In this document: in pieces, positions 50,138 through 58,476 of the stretch
How the letters are laid out: each line of letters opens with the position of its first letter
How positions within the stretch are numbered: the first letter of the stretch is position 1
NCBI GenBank assembly: GCA_033557465.1
Contig: CM066051.1
Coordinates: 101,099,026 to 101,163,025, forward strand
DNA length: 64,000 nucleotides
Origin: Ichthyophis bannanicus
Lineage: Eukaryota; Chordata; Amphibia; Gymnophiona; Ichthyophiidae
Direction of reading: 5' to 3'
Notes under the pieces: generated by a model
The model's database searches: none
What the model was told of the DNA's origin: nothing
Seen by the model: the letters and a program-made list of their open reading frames with translations, nothing else
Position numbers and translations under genes: made by a program

Positions 50138-51174
50138 TCCTTGCTCCCCTTCTACTGCCGGCAGAGGTGGAAGAGGTCGTCCTAGCTTCTCGGCGACCTT
50201 CTACCCGCAAATGCTACGCCCTTAAATGGCGTCGCTTTTCCGCTTGGTGTGCCCAGCAGTCTCAGGATCCCTTCTCCTGCTCGGTGTCGGTGATCTTGCA
50301 GTACTTGCTCTACCTCTCTAATCTGGGACTTAAGTCCAACTCCGTCAAAGTTCACCTCAGTGCTCTTTCAGCACATCATGTGCCGGTGGACGGCAGACCT
50401 CTTTCCAGCGACCCTCTCGTAGCGAGGTTTCTCCGAGGTCTCCTTCTACTTAAACCACCTCTGCGCCCGCCAGCACCTGACTGGGATCTGAATGTGGTTT
50501 TACAGCGGATCACCTGTCCGCCTTTTGAACCTATGGCTACCTGTTCTCTCCGTTTTCTTTCTTGGAAAACTTTATTCCTGATAGCCCTCACTTCCGCTAG
50601 ACGCGTAAGTGAATTGCAGGCCCTCGTGTCTGATCCCCCTTACACTCGGTTCTACAAAAATAGGGTAGTCCTACGGACTCACCCAAAATTTCTTCCAAAT
50701 GTGGTCTCCCCTTTTCACATCAATCAGGAGGTGGTACTTCCGACCTTCTTTCCCAGGCCACACTCCTGCCGAGCTGAAATGGTCCTGCATACCCTGGACT
50801 GTAGAAGGGCATTGAACTTCTACCTTGACCGTACGTGGGAGCACCGTAAAGCTGCTCAGTTTTTTGTGTCTTTTGACCCCAATAAATTGGGGCTCCCGGT
50901 CTCCAAGCGTACTCTGTCCATCTGGGTTGCTGACTGTATCGCTTGGGCTTATGGGGCAGCCGGACTCTCGTTAGAAAGTCGAGTCACGGCTCATTGTGTT
51001 CGGGCGAAGGCTACGTCAGTGGCTTACCTCCGCTCTGTTCCGTTGGCAGACATCTGCCAGGCCGCTACTTGGTCTTCGAGCCAGACTTTTGCGGTCCATT
51101 ACTGCCTCGAGAGGGAGTCCCGCAGGGACAGTGCTTTCGGACAGGCAGTTCTCCGAAATCTCTTCGAGGTTTGA
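50098..51174 (+). CDS. DIRS C tyrosine recombinase
   Basis: In the frame of 47734, from about LAAERVVLAPLLLPAEVEEV. N-terminal core-binding part: RRPSTRKCYALKWRRFSAWC, LQYLLYLSNLGLKSNSVKVH. Catalytic domain: LTSARRVSELQALVS (Arg codon at 50602), SRVTAHCVRAKATSVAYL (HxxR, His at 50992) and ADICQAATWSSSQTFAVHY (nucleophile Tyr at 51100). All residues of the R-H-R-Y tetrad are present, so the enzyme could be active. It integrates the circular DNA copy without a target duplication. The start is uncertain; the frame is open far upstream. Confidence 0.87.
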   Translation, partial: QISTSDGLAAERVVLAPLLLPAEVEEVVLASRRPSTRKCYALKWRRFSAWCAQQSQDPFSCSVSVILQYLLYLSNLGLKSNSVKVHLSALSAHHVPVDGRPLSSDPLVARFLRGLLLLKPPLRPPAPDWDLNVVLQRITCPPFEPMATCSLRFLSWKTLFLIALTSARRVSELQALVSDPPYTRFYKNRVVLRTHPKFLPNVVSPFHINQEVVLPTFFPRPHSCRAEMVLHTLDCRRALNFYLDRTWEHRKAAQFFVSFDPNKLGLPVSKRTLSIWVADCIAWAYGAAGLSLESRVTAHCVRAKATSVAYLRSVPLADICQAATWSSSQTFAVHYCLERESRRDSAFGQAVLRNLFEV

Positions 51175-51304
51175 GCAACTCCTACCCTCCATCCCGGATG
51201 GGGGCTACCGGTGGGTAATAATTCAGTGAAGATTCCTTCCTTCTGTACCGCTGAGCTAGAGGGAGCTCATTTTTGTTCTTAGGGTCTCCGGTAGCCTTAA
51301 GCTT
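51175..51304 (+). other. DIRS C region between YR and ICR
   Basis: Short 3' non-coding stretch; nothing recognised. Confidence 0.6.
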
Positions 51305-51400
51305 GGGAGTCCCATATGTGAGGACTGACTTCCTGCTTGGTCCTGGAGAAAGCGTAGTTACTCACCTGTAACAGGTGTTCTCCAGGAGCAGCAGGAATCA
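51305..51400 (+). repeat. DIRS C internal complementary region
   Basis: CCCATATGTGAGGACTGACT and TCCTGCTTGGTCCTGGAGAA complement the left outer end (45921-45960). 'gttactcacctgtaacaggtg', CTCCAGGAGCAGCAGGAATC and AGTCCTCACA complement the right outer end. The CACCTGTAACAGGTG core is palindromic. Confidence 0.92.
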
Positions 51401-51489
51401 GTCCTCACAACCCTCCCTCCTCCCCTTGGAGTTGCAATCATCTGCTTTAGTTTTTTTGCAAATTTTTTATGCTGTCTTTTAGCTATGTC

Positions 51490-51682
51490 ATCTGACTGGC
51501 TAAGATGGCACCCTTGGGCGGGAAGGGGACCGCGCATGCGCGCTGCAGTTCCCAAAGGCTTTCTTTGAAAGCTGGGGAAAATTGCTCCGCGAGGGCTCCG
51601 TCGGCGCCGACGTCACCCATATGTGAGGACTGATTCCTGCTGCTCCTGGAGAACACCTGTTACAGGTGAGTAACTACGCTTT
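51490..51682 (+). repeat. DIRS C right inverted terminal repeat
   Basis: Inverted partner of 45921-46085; ends CACCTGTTACAGGTGAGTAA then CTACGCTTT. Confidence 0.92.
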
Positions 51683-52145
51683 TCCAAATTTGGGTTTTGC
51701 TGAGGGTTCAGTGCCCCAGTGCATGGGGTTATCTCCAGTCTGGGCTGGTGGCTGGATCCAGGTGACTGTTTGGTCGGGCATGAGTCTGGCGACTCTGGAG
51801 TAGATGTTGGTCACCACAGACATAAGCCTCAGGGGTTTGGGGGGAAACCCACTATCTATTCCAGGTAGCTCAGAGACTGTGAACTCAGGAGGGAAATGTT
51901 TTGGTTGATTAAATCTGGAAACATGGGCACTGGCTCTAGCCCTCAAAACCTTTCTCCCCATGGTCCAGCAGTGGCCTACATCAATTAGCAGGGGGGCACA
52001 TTGAGTTTTCCTGTGACAGTGGAAGTGGCACCCCTCCTGCAGTGGGCAGAAGTCCATCCCTTGGCCCTGTCTGCTGCCTACATGGCTGGGAAGGAGAATG
52101 TGCAGGCCAATTACCTCAGTGGAAAACTGCCTTATCCAGGAAGTG
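51683..52145 (+). pseudogene. DIRS G RNase H remnant
   Basis: MLVTTDISLRGLGG (about 51806-51848), then ALALALKTFLPMVQQWPTS, VAPLLQWAEVHPLALSAAY and MAGKENVQANYLSG match RNase H of I and E (LLVWAEANLLELSARHVARK, ENVQADFLS). Many stops. The MT-like and YR regions that should follow are absent. Confidence 0.78.
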
Positions 52146-52439
52146 GTTGTTTTCAGAGACTGTGTTTGTATGATTAGTATCAATTGCAAATGTCGGGGGG
52201 GGGGGGGTGCAGGAGATGTTTTGGGGTACGTAATGGATAATCTTACTGATGTCTCGGCGAATTGGTTTTGCTGTCCTTTGTTCATCTGGACTTCTGCTGT
52301 GTTCTACTAGGCTTGGCTTTAATGTTCTTGAGTACGTGCTGTACTCCGTTGGCCTTTAGTTTTCTGGTTCATTGTCTCCAGGCCCTCTTGGGATCTACCA
52401 GTTTAAAAGAAAAAAATGTGATATCAATCCATTTGCTTC
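52146..52439 (+). other. DIRS G 3' region
   Basis: A run of 13 G at about 52196; no YR signature. Probably the remains of the 3' non-coding part of G. Confidence 0.45.
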
Positions 52440-52605
52440 AGTAGGATCATACTGACTGGGGAGTGGCTACACAGGATCCTTATAGAGTGACATCAGGAAC
52501 AAGTGCTTCTCTGTCTCTTTCTGCTGGCAGGAGAGTATAAACCCACGTGTCTGGACTGAAGGGACTCGAAGAAAGAAAATTATCAGGCAAGTCATAATTT
52601 CACCT
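52440..52605 (+). repeat. DIRS G right terminal repeat
   Basis: Inverted partner of 22075-22205; ends AAAATTATCAGGCAAGTCAT. Host intron resumes just after, about 100 bp before exon 3. Confidence 0.78.
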
Positions 52606-52707
52606 TTTCTCATCCCTCCTGATAATTCCTTCTGTCTCTGTGTTCAGTGTGTGCTGTTGAAAGAGAGGAGGACTAAATCACTGAGGGTGATTCTTTTTTT
52701 CTTCCAG

Positions 52708-52833
52708 GGAGGGGCGCTCTGTGCATCTGGCTCCAGAGACAGGAAAGTCAATATCTGGGACTTGAGAAAACTGGGCCAAGGAGAGAAGGTGCTGGTTAAA
52801 TCTCTGGGTGTTAAGCGCAATGAGACACACAAG
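52708..52833 (+). CDS. FBXW9: FBXW9 coding exon 3: first WD40 blade
   Basis: 126 nt, phase 0 to 0, after TTTCTTCCAG. Encodes [20 protein letters not shown] and [32 protein letters not shown] is a classic WD40 signature. Completes VDSVLLLQ of exon 2 across the 30.7-kb intron. The donor is GTGAGC. Confidence 0.93.
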
Positions 52834-52953
52834 GTGAGCTGAGAAAGTGAGGCAGGCCTGAGCCGAGAAGAGGGTTTAATGGCAGGAGGTGGGAGTGGAG
52901 AAGCAGGGGCAGCATGGTGGAATATCTCATGTTCTGTGCGTTATGCTGTACAG

Positions 52954-53066
52954 GGCTGGGTGTGGTCATTGGCGTGCAGAGGAAATACCCTGTGTTCTGG
53001 CTCCTGGGACAGCACCATTAAGCTATGGGATATGGCTACTGAAGGGCAGCAGTGCGGAGAGGTCAG
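52954..53066 (+). CDS. FBXW9: FBXW9 coding exon 4: WD40 blade
   Basis: 113 nt, enters in phase 0 and leaves two bases over. Encodes [20 protein letters not shown] then [29 protein letters not shown] is the WD signature. Flanked by TGTACAG and GTAAGA. Confidence 0.93.
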
Positions 53067-53143
53067 GTAAGAGCGCTGCAGGCTATCCCAGCATCTTCTC
53101 AGCAGCTGTCTCCTTGCACTGACTTTCTGCACCTTCTTTTCAG

Positions 53144-53235
53144 GGGCAAAGCTGCCGTCCTCTGCCTTGCTTTCCAGCCAGACATCCTGGTGGCAGGCTC
53201 CTACGACAAGAGAATAACACTCTATGACCCCCGAG
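53144..53235 (+). CDS. FBXW9: FBXW9 coding exon 5: WD40 blade
   Basis: 92 nt. Completes an Arg codon (AG plus G), then [20 protein letters not shown] and [10 protein letters not shown]. Acceptor TTTTCAG; donor GTTAGA, a weaker but usable site. One base is left over for the next exon. Confidence 0.91.
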
Positions 53236-53634
53236 GTTAGAGCACTGTGGAAGTGGGGTGAAGGCGCGCACTGCGCTTCGGGACACTAGACAGACCTTCC
53301 CTAAATAGAAAGGCCAGTAGTTAGTATCAGCAAATAGCCACCCCTGGGTGTAAGTCTGGAAGGGTGGGGCCTCTCTCCTTTCCATGTTCTGCTATTCTGT
53401 AACCTGGGCTTTGAACCTATATCTGCCACTGAAGATTAGTGTATGGAATACTGGCTTTCTGGGCCATGGAAATATCCACAACACCTGATTCGTACTGACA
53501 CCCGCAACAAGTAAAATATGTGCCTATCGGTCTACTCGGCAGACTGATTAAGACTTACCTCTGAACCCCTGCCCCCACCTGGCTTTCTATTGTGCTTTGA
53601 TGTGTTCTGATCTCTCCCTGCTTGCCCTTGCCAG

Positions 53635-53783
53635 CCACACAGCCCCTCTTGCAGAGTCGGAAGGTGCACTTCAATGCTGTGCTCTCTGTCGTAGCCGATG
53701 AGCATTACATCTTGTCGGGCAGTGAGGATCGGACACTTGTGGTTTTTGACCGGCGCCTCAACAGCGTATTCCAGAGATTGCAG
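53635..53783 (+). CDS. FBXW9: FBXW9 coding exon 6: WD40 blade
   Basis: 149 nt, returns to phase 0. Encodes [20 protein letters not shown] and [32 protein letters not shown] is the blade signature. Acceptor CTTGCCAG; donor GTGTGG, with a non-consensus +3 to +5. Confidence 0.91.
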
Positions 53784-54135
53784 GTGTGGTACTGCTCACA
53801 TTCCATGGGGCCGATTTTCAATGATCTTTGTTAAGCTTTCCATCTGCATTTAAGCTAGCTACCTGTGCACAGGCATAATACTGAAAATTCAAGCTAATAG
53901 GCTAAGTTGCTTCCCTCACCCCAGCCACACCACTGAGTGCTGGGAGTTTGAGGGGCTGATCTAGCCCCTAACTCTGTAATTAGGTAGTGACATCATTTTT
54001 TAAACTCTTCCCCTGTGTTTGAGCCTGTCATGGAGTAGCTGGTGAAGGCAATCTGTTACCTTCTGCCTGGGGGAAGCGCAAGCTGACCTTTGACTCTATC
54101 ACTGTAACTGTTAGCCTGTCTGTTTCCTTCCTCAG

Positions 54136-54249
54136 CTGGATTCCTATCTGCTGTCAATGTCCTATGACAAACAACAGTTGTGGGCTGGAGATGAACAGGG
54201 CCTGATTCGTGTGTTTGAGAACAGGAACGGCAGCTTCCAGCCTGTCCGG
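54136..54249 (+). CDS. FBXW9: FBXW9 coding exon 7: WD40 blade
   Basis: 114 nt, phase 0 to 0. Encodes LDSYLLSMSYDKQQLWAGDE and QGLIRVFENRNGSFQPVR. Acceptor TTCCTCAG; donor GTACTG, weak; the alternative of one base earlier would break the frame. Confidence 0.9.
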
Positions 54250-54494
54250 GTACTGGTTCCTTTATGCATCGCTCTCCACTGCCCCTGTCTTCTGTTTCTT
54301 CTGTTGTATCTCTCTGGTGTTCTAGGCTCAGGGGATAAACTGTAGGAGCCTCTCTGGGGATCTCGGGTTCAGGGCTAGACTGTAAAGAGCCTCTCTGGGG
54401 CCTTGGGTTCAGGGCCAGTCTGTAGAAGCTTCCCTGGGGACCTGTGGTTCAGAGACAGGCTGTAGGAGCTCACTCTGCTTTCTCTCTGTCTTAG
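54250..54494 (+). other. FBXW9 intron 7 with short imperfect direct repeats
   Basis: The 245-bp intron contains about four imperfect tandem copies of a 50-56-bp unit (GGTTCAGGGCTAGACTGTAA, GGTTCAGGGCCAGTCTGTAG, GGTTCAGAGACAGGCTGTAG and an earlier variant), a small minisatellite. Confidence 0.7.
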
Positions 54495-54584
54495 TGCTTT
54501 GAAGTTGGCCACCGATCACAAATCACTGGACTTCAACATTCCCTGGGTGCTTTGTACACCACATCCACAGACAAGACCATTAGG
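54495..54584 (+). CDS. FBXW9: FBXW9 coding exon 8: WD40 blade
   Basis: 90 nt, phase 0 to 0. Encodes [20 protein letters not shown] and [10 protein letters not shown]. Acceptor CTGTCTTAG; donor [15 protein letters not shown] is the strand turn of the last complete blade. Confidence 0.92.
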
Positions 54585-54774
54585 GTAAGAATCATGTAAG
54601 CACATGATCAGTTTGTTTTCCCGTGTAAAAGTGAATGGGAGATGCAATGCCTCTTACATATGAGTCAAGCCTTCTCCTCCTCTCTAGTTGCTGTTTGTCA
54701 GTCTGTCCCTTTGTTATTCCTCCAGGCCTTGCTCTAACCTCGTATGCTTCCAATCTTTGCTCTCTTCTTTGCAG

Positions 54775-54840
54775 ATCCACATTCCAACAGATCCCCCTCG
54801 CACCCTCTGCACATACGGCCACCATGATGTCGTGAATGGG
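54775..54840 (+). CDS. FBXW9: FBXW9 coding exon 9 (penultimate)
   Basis: 66 nt, phase 0 to 0, encoding [20 protein letters not shown] and NG, then donor GTAAGC. In FBXW9 orthologues a short C-terminal stretch with a final WD strand follows. I find no exon for it up to 64000, so it should lie beyond the window. Confidence 0.91.
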
Positions 54841-55120
54841 GTAAGCCTCTCATGCATGGGGTGAACGGCCACTGTAGCACCAGAGTTTCTCCTTATGGCA
54901 GTGATTGATAACTGGAGGGGGAGGGAGGAAGTGCATGTGGGACAGGACTGGGTGCCTGCACTAGGCACATGCACCTCTGATATCATCGCTGTATAAGAGT
55001 GCAGAGCACATGGGGAAGAGGGGAGGCAGACTGAGGAATGATGGTGGGGGAGAGGTGGTGCCGTGCAGGGTGAAGGTATGATGTTTGGAGTGTGTGGCTG
55101 CTGAGAGTATAATGTCTATA
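54841..55120 (+). other. Start of FBXW9 last intron
   Basis: Non-coding; no repeat recognised except a purine-rich stretch around 55010-55060. Confidence 0.6.
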
Positions 55121-55350
55121 TTCTCTGTAGCAGCAGGATAAGTTACGCTGCTGATGTCATCCGATGCCATAGATGGTTTAGCTCTCCTAGAGCTCAGAGA
55201 ATCCTAGAAAGCCTTTCTGAACATGTGCCAGTCCCCACACCCCATCACAGTGCTTTCTCCAGCTTATAAGCAGGTCCATCCTAGAGGTTTATGTGGCTGA
55301 CTTAATCCTGTGGCCACGGAGAATCCCTCTTACAGGTAAGTAACTTTGTT
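55121..55350 (+). repeat. Unclassified terminal-repeat-like block
   Basis: Opens TGTAGCAGCAGGATAAG and ends CTTACAGGTAAGTAACTTTG, which recalls the group 1 DIRS right end (TTACAGGTAAGTAACTGTGC), but the middle is unrelated to group 1. It could be a solo terminal repeat of a third DIRS group. Confidence 0.4.
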
Positions 55351-56150
55351 TTATTCATGGATGAGCGGGCTGAATCCGCCATCCCTGGTGACTCCTCATC
55401 TGAGGCTGGGAAGGAGTGTTAGGCCCTTTACAGCTCCTGTGCTAGGAGGAAGCAATGTGCACAGATATGAACAACAAGCAGACTCCTGTACATGGCACAG
55501 TAACGGGAGGGCTATGGGCTGTGTGTGGCAGTGCTGCTGGAGTCCTGTCAGAGCAAGTTGATAGGCGAGGAGCCGAGAGTGTCTGCTTTATTATGAGCAG
55601 GGATGCTTGAGAAGGAGGATGGTCATTTGAGACCTGTTAGCAAAGAAAGAGAACTGATGATGGTTTTGAGCAGTTTCAGCAATGCTTCAGTGAAAGATGC
55701 AGAGGAACACACACTTCATACTATACAGAGAAGATTCCCTGCAAAACACTCTTCAACACCTGGTTGTAGTGCTATTCTCCCTCAAGATAAAAAAATAAGA
55801 ATTCCCTCTGAGTGGGTAATATGGGATCTTTTGTGAACAGCAAGATAGTCAACAGCTGCATTGGAAAAGGAGTGGAACAGCAGCTGATCAGCTCACCCTG
55901 AGTGTCATCCTATGGATGAGCTCACAGAAGAGGGAATGGAACCATCCAGATTATTTAGGGATGAGAAGTAGTCTAGCAGAGCTTGCTGGAGGGGAAAAAG
56001 GTTTGACAGTGCTGAAGGGGGATTGAGTATATGGCAACCAACCTGTACAACCCGGCACATCTGTATGACTGTAGTGACAGACAACCAAGCTTCATGTAGG
56101 AGTGACCTTCAGAGCTGGGTGTTAGTGGTTTGCCACAGGTTATAAGCAGT
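55351..56150 (+). other. Unassigned sequence, possibly the body of an unknown repeat
   Basis: A 77-codon frame at 55603-55836 (KERELMMVLSSFSNASVKDA) is Ser/Lys rich and matches nothing I know. Otherwise no structure is visible. Confidence 0.35.
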
Positions 56151-56154
56151 TTCC

Positions 56155-56239
56155 AGATCTTCCTCCTAGACCAGTCCAGGCCAATGGGTTATCTCCCCTT
56201 GCCAGCAGATGATGGAGACAAAGAAAAAAAATCAAAATT
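56155..56239 (+). repeat. DIRS K left terminal fragment (group 2)
   Basis: CTCCTAGACCAGTCCAGGCC, GGTTATCTCCCCTTGCCAGC and AGATGATGGAGACAAAG match the left terminal repeat of E. It is broken at about 56240 by element I. Nothing else of K is identified in the window. Confidence 0.68.
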
Positions 56240-56395
56240 TCATATCATCTTACCAGTCCAGTCCAGACATGCGGGTTGTCTGCCCCCATCTGCAGCTGGA
56301 GACTGAGCATGACAAGTCTTTGGTGATGTCACCCTATAAGAGGCTCTGTGCACCAATCCCAAGACCAGTACACTCAGTCTCCAGCAGCTGGTGAG
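56240..56395 (+). repeat. DIRS I left terminal repeat
   Basis: Resembles the H termini ('cagtccagtcc', 'agactgagcatg', 'gatgtcaccctataa'). The right partner is not in the window. Confidence 0.7.
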
Positions 56396-56869
56396 GGGCT
56401 TCTGTGCGCGCTGGTCTTTACTGGATGAAGGACAAGGAGTGAGAGAGGGGTTAATACTCAGTTGTGAGGAAAGTGTTGTTTGCCAGAATCAATACAAGAA
56501 GGCAAAGTTTAAAAAAAAAAAGAATTCGGTGAACAATGGCCATGCCTCAGGCAGCTTGACGGAATACAAATGCTGCATATGGTGACCCGGGGCTGTTGAG
56601 TCAGCTCGGCTCTCACCTCAGGGAGAAGCTCCGGGTGTCCGGAAACCCTCCCTCCCCTCCTCCTCCTCCATTTCATTACTGTCGGGCTGGCCATCGGGTT
56701 TGGTCCCAGGACTCTGCCGTTTGTATGTACATGTATAAGTTAACTTTTTACTTGCTTTCGTTCTGTTGGATCAGCATGTTGTTGGTGACTGACTGTCTTT
56801 TCTTTTATCGCGTGGCAAGGAGAAAACTGTCCTGCGTGGGAACATCAGGCCGCAATTTTCTTGCTGTAA
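56396..56869 (+). other. DIRS I leader region
   Basis: 5' untranslated part. No coding signal. Confidence 0.5.
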
Positions 56870-57975
56870 TGTTTGCGGCTGAACACGCGCCTCTGTGCCC
56901 GGGGGGAAAGCTCAGTGTGCGCCCTGTGGCAGTCTGCACAGCTCCCTGTCAGCTGGCAACTTCTGCCATGGATGCAAACAGGAGGTCCTCGCTGCCGAGG
57001 AGATTCTCTCCATGGCCTGGGCAGCCTCGGGGAGATCTTGTCAATGTTGGGAGACTCTCTTGCTGCCTTGGGGCAGTTAGGTCTTTCAGGATCAGAGGCC
57101 GCAGTTTTGGCAGGAAACTCCTCCATCTTGAGAGAACCTGGGACGCCATTACAGAATGTGTGTAGCAGCCTGGAGTTTCAGGGCACAGTATCTGAGGATG
57201 GCAGTGCCCTCGCAGTGGCCCATTCTGCTGGTTCTGCAGTACCATTTTCCCTGACTTTGTTTTGCTCCTCCATCAAGCTTATTGTTTAAAACAAACGCTG
57301 AGAAGCAAAACAGGGCCACAGGGGCCCATAAGAGGAGGGGGATCGCCTCCTTTCAGCTCCTCATGCAGGGGCAGTGGATCTGGCAGACCTTCCACCTAAG
57401 AAGTGGCAGCTAGATATTGAGCTTTAGCAGGAGGAGGTGTCCCTGCACTCCAAGGGATCTGAGGACCCCCCTGGCAGTCCCCTCGGGGCTCTGGCCCAAG
57501 ATGGGAAGAGAAGAGCTTGAGGAAGAGGAGATACGTCCAGGGGAGGACCCTAATATTGTCCAGATGTTCCACAGAGAGGAGCTGTCTGTGCTCATTGCAC
57601 AGTCATTAGCAGCCTTGAATATTCCGCATGACCCCATGGCTGATGATGAACCCTTGGAGGTTCTGCTATTACAGGAGGTCAAGTTGGCTCACACGGCCTT
57701 CCTGGTTCACAGGGCCATTAGGAAGATGGTAGAGACCAAATGGAAAGTGCCAAAGGCTGGTCTAAAGGGGCACTCTGACTATGTCACGCCTGTGCCCTCT
57801 GCCGATGGAGGAGAGGGGGCTCCTCAAGCTCCCCAAGGTAGATGCCCTGCTGTTGGTAACCAAGACGACCACCATTCCAGTAGATGGAGGGGCAGCCTTA
57901 AAGGACGTGAAAGATAGGAAGCTTGAGGCCCTGCTAAAGCAGTCATTTGAGAGTAATGCCCTAACACTGCAGGCC
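56870..57975 (+). pseudogene. DIRS I gag, first part
   Basis: The N-terminal GGKAQCAPCGSLHSSLSAGN with FCHGCKQ gives the zinc-like pairs seen in H. An acidic centre follows (EELEEEEIRPGEDPNIVQMF, HREELSVLIAQSLAALNIP), then KVDALLLVTKTTTIPVDGGA and LKDVKDRKLEALLKQSFESN (57838-57960). Breaks at about 57290 and 57780. Interrupted at 57975 by CR1 and resumed at 60221. Confidence 0.78.
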
Positions 57976-58062
57976 TGTGAGAGAGTCAGTTGGACCATTA
58001 GATGATAGAGGAGTTAAAGGGGCACTAAGAGGCGACAAGGCGATAGCAGAGAGACTGAATGG

Positions 58063-58308
58063 AACGGAGTGGAACGGGTAAACGTAGATCGATTGTTTAC
58101 GTTATCAGAATATAGAAAGACTAGGGGACATGCAATGAAGCTACAGGGTAAACTATTTAAGACTAATAAAAGAAAATATTTTTTCACTCAACGTGTAATC
58201 AAACTCTGGAATTTGTTACCGGAGGATGTAGTAAAGGCTGTTAGTGTAGCTGGGTTTAAAAAAGGTTTGGACAAGTTCCTGGAGGAAAGGTCCATAAACC
58301 ATTATTAA
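58063..58308 (+). pseudogene. CR1-a5 inner fragment, ORF2 C-terminus
   Basis: Open: [60 protein letters not shown] and a final SINHY stop. Only the end of ORF2. Confidence 0.87.
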
Positions 58309-58476
58309 GAAGTGACCGAAGATATCAATGCTTGACCCAGTACAAGCGTTGTGGAACTTGTGTCTCTTGGGGAAACTGCTAGGTACATATGACCTAGATT
58401 GGCCACTGTTGGAAACAGAATACTGGGCTTGATGGACCTTGGTCTGACCCAGTATGGCATATCTTATGTTCTTATG

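Larger units (their letters stand above)
45921..51682 (+). mobile_element. DIRS element C (group 1), best preserved copy
   Basis: 5762 bp with left terminus TCTCCAGGACCAAGCAGG and right terminus TTACAGGTGAGTAACTACGC. Near-identical inverted terminal repeats (45921-46085 and 51490-51660), gag 46321-47727, RT/RNase H/MT 48240-50137, YR about 50100-51171, ICR 51305-51400. The pol region is free of stops from 47734 to 51171 and its active-site residues are intact. Only gag carries breaks (two slipped bases and one TAG). The latest insertion in G, judged by terminal repeat identity. Confidence 0.9.
22068..52605 (+). mobile_element. DIRS element G (group 2), old host of four DIRS insertions
   Basis: Both termini are visible as inverted repeats: left about 22075-22205 ('cccttcagttcagtcc', 'ctctcctaccag', 'tgatgtcac', 'ccactcccca') and right about 52440-52600 ('ctggactgaagggactcg', 'ctgctggcaggagag', 'gtgacatcag', 'tggggagtgg'). 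Gag and RT remnants lie at 22850-24414. RT continues in three scraps (31884-32022, 37196-37255, 45661-45920), and RNase H remnants lie at 51683-52145. The gaps are insertions of F, B, H and C. Own sequence is only about 3.7 kb; YR is lost. The scraps translate to consecutive RT segments, which proves they are one element. Confidence 0.82.
22044..52707 (+). other. FBXW9 intron 2 (30.7 kb), almost all nested DIRS
   Basis: Bounded by GTGAGA (22044) and TTTCTTCCAG (52707). Host sequence is only about 25 bp at the start and about 100 bp at the end. The rest is DIRS element G and what is nested in it. Without G the intron would be about 125 bp, in line with the other introns of the gene. Confidence 0.85.
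20561..54840 (+). other. FBXW9: FBXW9 gene, coding exons 1-9 and introns
   Basis: F-box and WD40 repeat protein. Nine exons sum to 1320 nt (440 codons) without a stop, and every junction is GT-AG with matching phase. Layout: unstructured acidic N-terminus, F-box at residues 86-130, then WD40 blades (exons 3-8). The F-box binds SKP1 and the WD40 propeller binds substrate, making it a receptor of an SCF E3 ubiquitin ligase. The human protein is, as I recall, about 458 residues, so only the last exon is missing. Introns: 913, 30664, 120, 77, 399, 352, 245 and 190 bp. The 30.7-kb intron 2 is filled with nested DIRS elements. Confidence 0.92.

Noticed and set aside
47734..51174. A single 1146-residue polyprotein RT-RNase H-YR
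   Set aside because: The frame is open throughout, but residues of about 660-790 are a Ser/Gly string unlike any relative, whereas the +1 frame (49733-50137) carries the conserved MT-like sequence. I therefore split it into three coding features.
55603..55836. Frame of 77 codons in the FBXW9 last intron
   Set aside because: Ser/Lys-rich and without family features; not in phase with exon 9 and not flanked by splice sites, so not the missing last exon.
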